Shown here: one piece after another, positions 59,776 through 64,000 of the stretch | Position numbering within the stretch: the stretch's first letter is position 1 | Layout of the letters: each line of letters begins with the position of its first letter | Assembly: GCF_900156455.1 (NCBI RefSeq) | Contig: NZ_FTNQ01000001.1 | Coordinates: 248,001-312,000 of the forward strand | Source: Microbacterium sp. RURRCA19A | GTDB lineage: Bacteria; Actinomycetota; Actinomycetes; Actinomycetales; Microbacteriaceae | Length of the DNA stretch: 64,000 nt | Reading direction: 5' to 3' | Notes under the pieces: generated by a model | Database searches by the model: none | Told to the model about the DNA's origin: nothing | What the model saw: the letters and a program-made list of their open reading frames with translations, nothing else | Program-made: the position numbers and the translations under genes

Positions 59776-59900
59776 GGGTACTCCTCGAGCGATATAGGCG
59801 GCACCGTGTGAGCGTGCCTGACTGTGGAATGTCGCTCGAGTCTACCGGGCCGGGGTGGGGCGATTGGGTGGAGCGGCGCAGGGCGGCGGAGTCCGGCTCC

Positions 59901-60557
59901 TCAGTCCTGGACGTCGATGCCGAGGGCCCGCGCGAAGTCGGTCGCGGCGAGCTCGACCTGGCGGTGGGTCAGCGTGACGCCGCGCAGCGAGTCGGGTCGC
60001 CCGAAGGAAACCGCGTCGAGGCCCCGCAGGTCGGCGTGCTCGGCGCGCAGTCCGTCCGCGTCGACCTCGTCGGCACGGCATCCCTCGAACCGCACACGCG
60101 CGAGCTTCGCGAGCGGAAGGTCGAGCGTGCCGATCACGCAGTCCGCGACGAGGACGTCGCGCACCGTCGCGCCGCGCAGCGACAGGAAGTCGATCCGCAC
60201 GCCGCGAATCTCGACGCTGTCGAGGTCGGCACCCGAGAGGTCCAGTGTGCCGACGCGTCCGCCGATCATCGCGACGTTGCGCCAACGCCCGTCGCGAGCC
60301 AGCAGTTCCGTGGCGCGCAGCGTCGCGAACTCGACGTCGGTCAGGGTGGCGCCGGTCAGGACCAGGGAGTCGACGGATGCCTCGGCGACCGAGCACTCCG
60401 CGAGCGTCGAGTGCGCGGCATCCACATGCCCCTCCAGCGAGACGATGCGGGCGGCGAACAGATCCGCCCGCGGTCCGAGCCCACCGACGTCATCGAACTC
60501 CCGAGGCAGGTCGGGCGCCGACACGCGGGGCGGCAACGGGCCGCGGGCGCGGACCAC
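59901..60557 (-). CDS. Pentapeptide-repeat-like protein
   Basis: This 218-residue protein has repeating units of the A(D/N)Lxx type from about residue 60 to 190 (TGATLTDVEF, LDLSGADLDSVEIRG, LRGATVRDVLVAD). These predict a right-handed quadrilateral beta-helix. It is soluble and has no signal. Some pentapeptide proteins protect DNA gyrase, but this one is too short on hallmark residues to claim that. GTG 60557 follows the transporter stop without a gap. Confidence 0.78.
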   Translation of the reverse strand: MVRARGPLPPRVSAPDLPREFDDVGGLGPRADLFAARIVSLEGHVDAAHSTLAECSVAEASVDSLVLTGATLTDVEFATLRATELLARDGRWRNVAMIGGRVGTLDLSGADLDSVEIRGVRIDFLSLRGATVRDVLVADCVIGTLDLPLAKLARVRFEGCRADEVDADGLRAEHADLRGLDAVSFGRPDSLRGVTLTHRQVELAATDFARALGIDVQD

Positions 60558-61880
60558 TCAGGCCTCGAGGGGTTCGGGTCGACGGCGCGACGCGGCCCAC
60601 GCGGCCACCAGCGTCAGAACGGAGAGGATCGCGAGCACGACACCAGGATGCCACCACGCGAATGCCGTCTGCGCGCCGAGCGCCGTGGTCACCAGCGGGA
60701 CGAAACCCGAGATGGTCGCGGCGATCGCGTACGTCAGCGACAGCGCGGAGTAGCGGAAGTGGTCGGGGAACAGGTCGCTCATGAGGCCCCCGAGCGCCGC
60801 CCACGACATCGTCGGGAGGATGCCGCCGATGATCATGGTCGCGACGAGGATCGGGAACGTGGCGAACTGCAGCAGGAAGTACATCGGGAACGTGATGAGC
60901 AGCGTGCCCAGCGCGCCCCAGGCGACGACCTTTGCGGAGCCGATGCGGTTCGCCCAGGCCCCGAACAGGGGGATCGTGACCAACTGCAGGAGTGCGCCGA
61001 TCGTCGTGGCCACGAGCAGGTCCTGGAAGCTGAAGCCGAGCTGCGCGACGCCGTAGTTGATCGTGTACGTGTTCATGAGCGAGTACGACCCGATGCCCAG
61101 CAGCGCGGCACCGATCGCGATCACGACGGCGACGGGTCGGGCGCGGAACATCGTGAGCACCGGCAGCCGGTCACGGCGACCGGAGGCGACCACGTCTTCG
61201 AACACGGGCGTCTCGTCGATCGACCACCGCAGGTACAGCGAGACCAGAAGCAGCGGCAGCGCGAGGAGGAACGGGATGCGCCAGCCCCACGCGGCGAGCT
61301 GGTCGGCCGGCAGCGCGACGGTCATGACGATGAACACCGCGGCGGAGAGGATCGATCCGACGGGGGAGCCGAGCTGCGGGATCGCGGCGTAGAACGCCCG
61401 CTTGACGGGGCTCGAGTGCTCGGTCGCGAGCAGGATCGAGCCGCCCCATTCGCCGCCCAGCGACAGGCCCTGGGCGATGCGCAGCACCAGCAACAGCACG
61501 ACGCCGAGCCATCCGGCCTGTGCGTACGTGGGAAGCGCGCCGATCAGGCCCGTGGCGACCCCCATGATCGCGACGGTCCACAGCAGCGTCGTGCGCCGAC
61601 CGAGCCGGTCGCCCATGTGGCCGAAGATGATCGCACCGATCGGCCGGACGACGAATGCCAGCGCGATCGTCGAGAACGACGCGAGGGTCCCGCCGACCTC
61701 GCCGAGCGGAGCGAAGAACAGGGGGCCGACGAAGAAGGCGGCGAAGTACGCGTAGACGTAGAAGTCGAACGACTCGAGAGACGTGCCGATCATCGACGCC
61801 CAGGCGACGCGGCGCGTCGGGGCGGAGGAGGTCGGACGGGCAGCGGGAGGGGCAGAGGTCACGGGAGTCGATCTTGGCAC
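60558..61880 (-). CDS. MFS transporter of the metabolite:H+ symporter type
   Basis: This protein of about 440 residues has twelve predicted helices. ASMIGTSLESFDFYVYAYFAAFF, the loop GHMGDRLGRRTTL and QGLSLGGEWGGSILLATEH mark the MHS branch (ShiA/ProP-like). Transport of an organic acid or osmolyte with H+ is likely; the substrate is unknown. Start is uncertain (GTG 61880 or GTG 61862); no -10 box in leaderless position is seen. The pentapeptide-repeat gene follows directly. Confidence 0.85.
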   Translation of the reverse strand: MPRSTPVTSAPPAARPTSSAPTRRVAWASMIGTSLESFDFYVYAYFAAFFVGPLFFAPLGEVGGTLASFSTIALAFVVRPIGAIIFGHMGDRLGRRTTLLWTVAIMGVATGLIGALPTYAQAGWLGVVLLLVLRIAQGLSLGGEWGGSILLATEHSSPVKRAFYAAIPQLGSPVGSILSAAVFIVMTVALPADQLAAWGWRIPFLLALPLLLVSLYLRWSIDETPVFEDVVASGRRDRLPVLTMFRARPVAVVIAIGAALLGIGSYSLMNTYTINYGVAQLGFSFQDLLVATTIGALLQLVTIPLFGAWANRIGSAKVVAWGALGTLLITFPMYFLLQFATFPILVATMIIGGILPTMSWAALGGLMSDLFPDHFRYSALSLTYAIAATISGFVPLVTTALGAQTAFAWWHPGVVLAILSVLTLVAAWAASRRRPEPLEA

Positions 61881-61947
61881 GAGTCCAGAAACTCCCCGGC
61901 ATCCGCGGACATTCCCCGGCCCGACCGCGGTGGCGTGGGGGACCGCG

Positions 61948-61953
61948 TAGAAT
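61948..61953 (+). promoter_or_regulatory. Putative -10 box of the ileS T-box transcript
   Basis: TAGAAT, about 7 bp before the first base of the T-box stem. Confidence 0.6.
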
Positions 61954-61959
61954 GGCGGG

Positions 61960-62148
61960 ATCAGCACCGATCCGGCCATCACCGGGGAGCTCTCGGAAGA
62001 ACAGGGTCACCACCCTCAGTAGAACCGAGCGGGGCAGGCCCGTCACAGCCGCAGTGAGAGCGGCGCACACCCCGGTGGGCGCAATGCGGGGTGGTACCGC
62101 GGTCCGACCGGATCGTCCCTGCAGGTGGATCGCAACCTGCGGAGAGAC
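61960..62148 (+). ncRNA. T-box riboswitch of ileS
   Basis: The T-box core GTGGTACCGCGG (62091-62102) and a short Stem I are present, with an ATC isoleucine specifier in the loop between CCGG repeats (about 61972-61990). The 3' part is GCAGGT-7 nt-ACCTGC next to the Shine-Dalgarno GGAGAG. No U-run terminator is seen, so control is probably at translation, as in actinobacterial ileS T-boxes. Uncharged tRNA-Ile would free the ribosome-binding site. Confidence 0.85.

Positions 62149-64000
<1,852 letters not shown>

Noticed and set aside
59776..59880. T-box before valS
   Set aside because: No TGG-ACCGCG core and the space is too short; only a dyad and a -10 box are visible.
59901..60557. Pentapeptide-repeat protein as quinolone-resistance factor
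   Set aside because: Repeat character alone does not show gyrase binding, and the Qnr-type loops are not visible.

Overview
The window reads as a chromosomal segment of a high-GC actinobacterium, most likely of the family Microbacteriaceae and probably Microbacterium or a close relative. The grounds are the codon use (GAC, GCC and CTC dominate), the actinobacterial gene neighbourhoods (GlgE-type glycogen genes, clpS with a DUF2017 gene, yczR/yczE), GTG starts, and the very common promoter with a TANNNT -10 box only 6-7 nt before the start codon. I see no insertion sequence, prophage, CRISPR array or rRNA. The genus name is inference from recalled homologues, not a search.

Layout. 1-5.4 kb: the tail of an unknown gene and a thioredoxin/TPR protein converge on glgB and glgE. 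5.5-19.8 kb: glgX, then divergent cysteine desulfurase, mnmA and ligA, a lipoprotein and fadD on the minus strand, the gatCAB operon and dinB. 19.9-22.8 kb: a GerW-like protein, a P-loop kinase-like protein, the coupled metallopeptidase-clpS-DUF2017 operon, tRNA-His and orn. 22.9-30.3 kb: tRNA-Arg, yczE/yczR with their shared control region, a second ssb, ettA and two acyl-CoA thioesterases. 30.3-35.5 kb: unknown proteins, one behind a probable manganese riboswitch, truncated haemoglobin, an MscS channel and an ABC exporter. 35.6-43.2 kb: pepN, ferrochelatase, rpiB, a Nei-type glycosylase, PaiB and an amidohydrolase. 43.3-47.7 kb: dps and a gamma carbonic anhydrase around probable iron boxes, a membrane-anchored glycoside hydrolase, an SBF-type transporter, an SdpI protein and tRNA-Gly. 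48-53.1 kb: tRNA-Pro, trigger factor, a TPR protein, clpP1, clpP2 and clpX. 53.2-64 kb: an M3 peptidase and a divergent ArsR-type regulator over tandem palindromes, valS, a pentapeptide-repeat protein, an MFS transporter, and ileS behind a T-box, cut by the window end.

How the parts fit. glgE, glgB and glgX cover building and trimming of alpha-glucan. gatCAB, ileS, valS, mnmA and four tRNA genes serve decoding. trigger factor, ClpP1P2, ClpX, ClpS, PepN and the M3 peptidase form a chain from folding to degradation to free amino acids. Dps, ferrochelatase and globin handle iron and haem.

Three signals run across the window. First, at least 20 genes have a -10 box placed for leaderless mRNA. 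Second, the heptamer GGATGCC/GGCATCC occurs a little over 100 times by hand count, against about 15 expected from composition, in genes and as inverted pairs in terminators. Third, several structured or palindromic control regions were found: a Mn riboswitch before an unrecognised protein, a T-box, tandem iron boxes, tandem ArsR operators and MocR direct repeats. Long overlapping open frames opposite the real genes are by-products of high GC and were left out.
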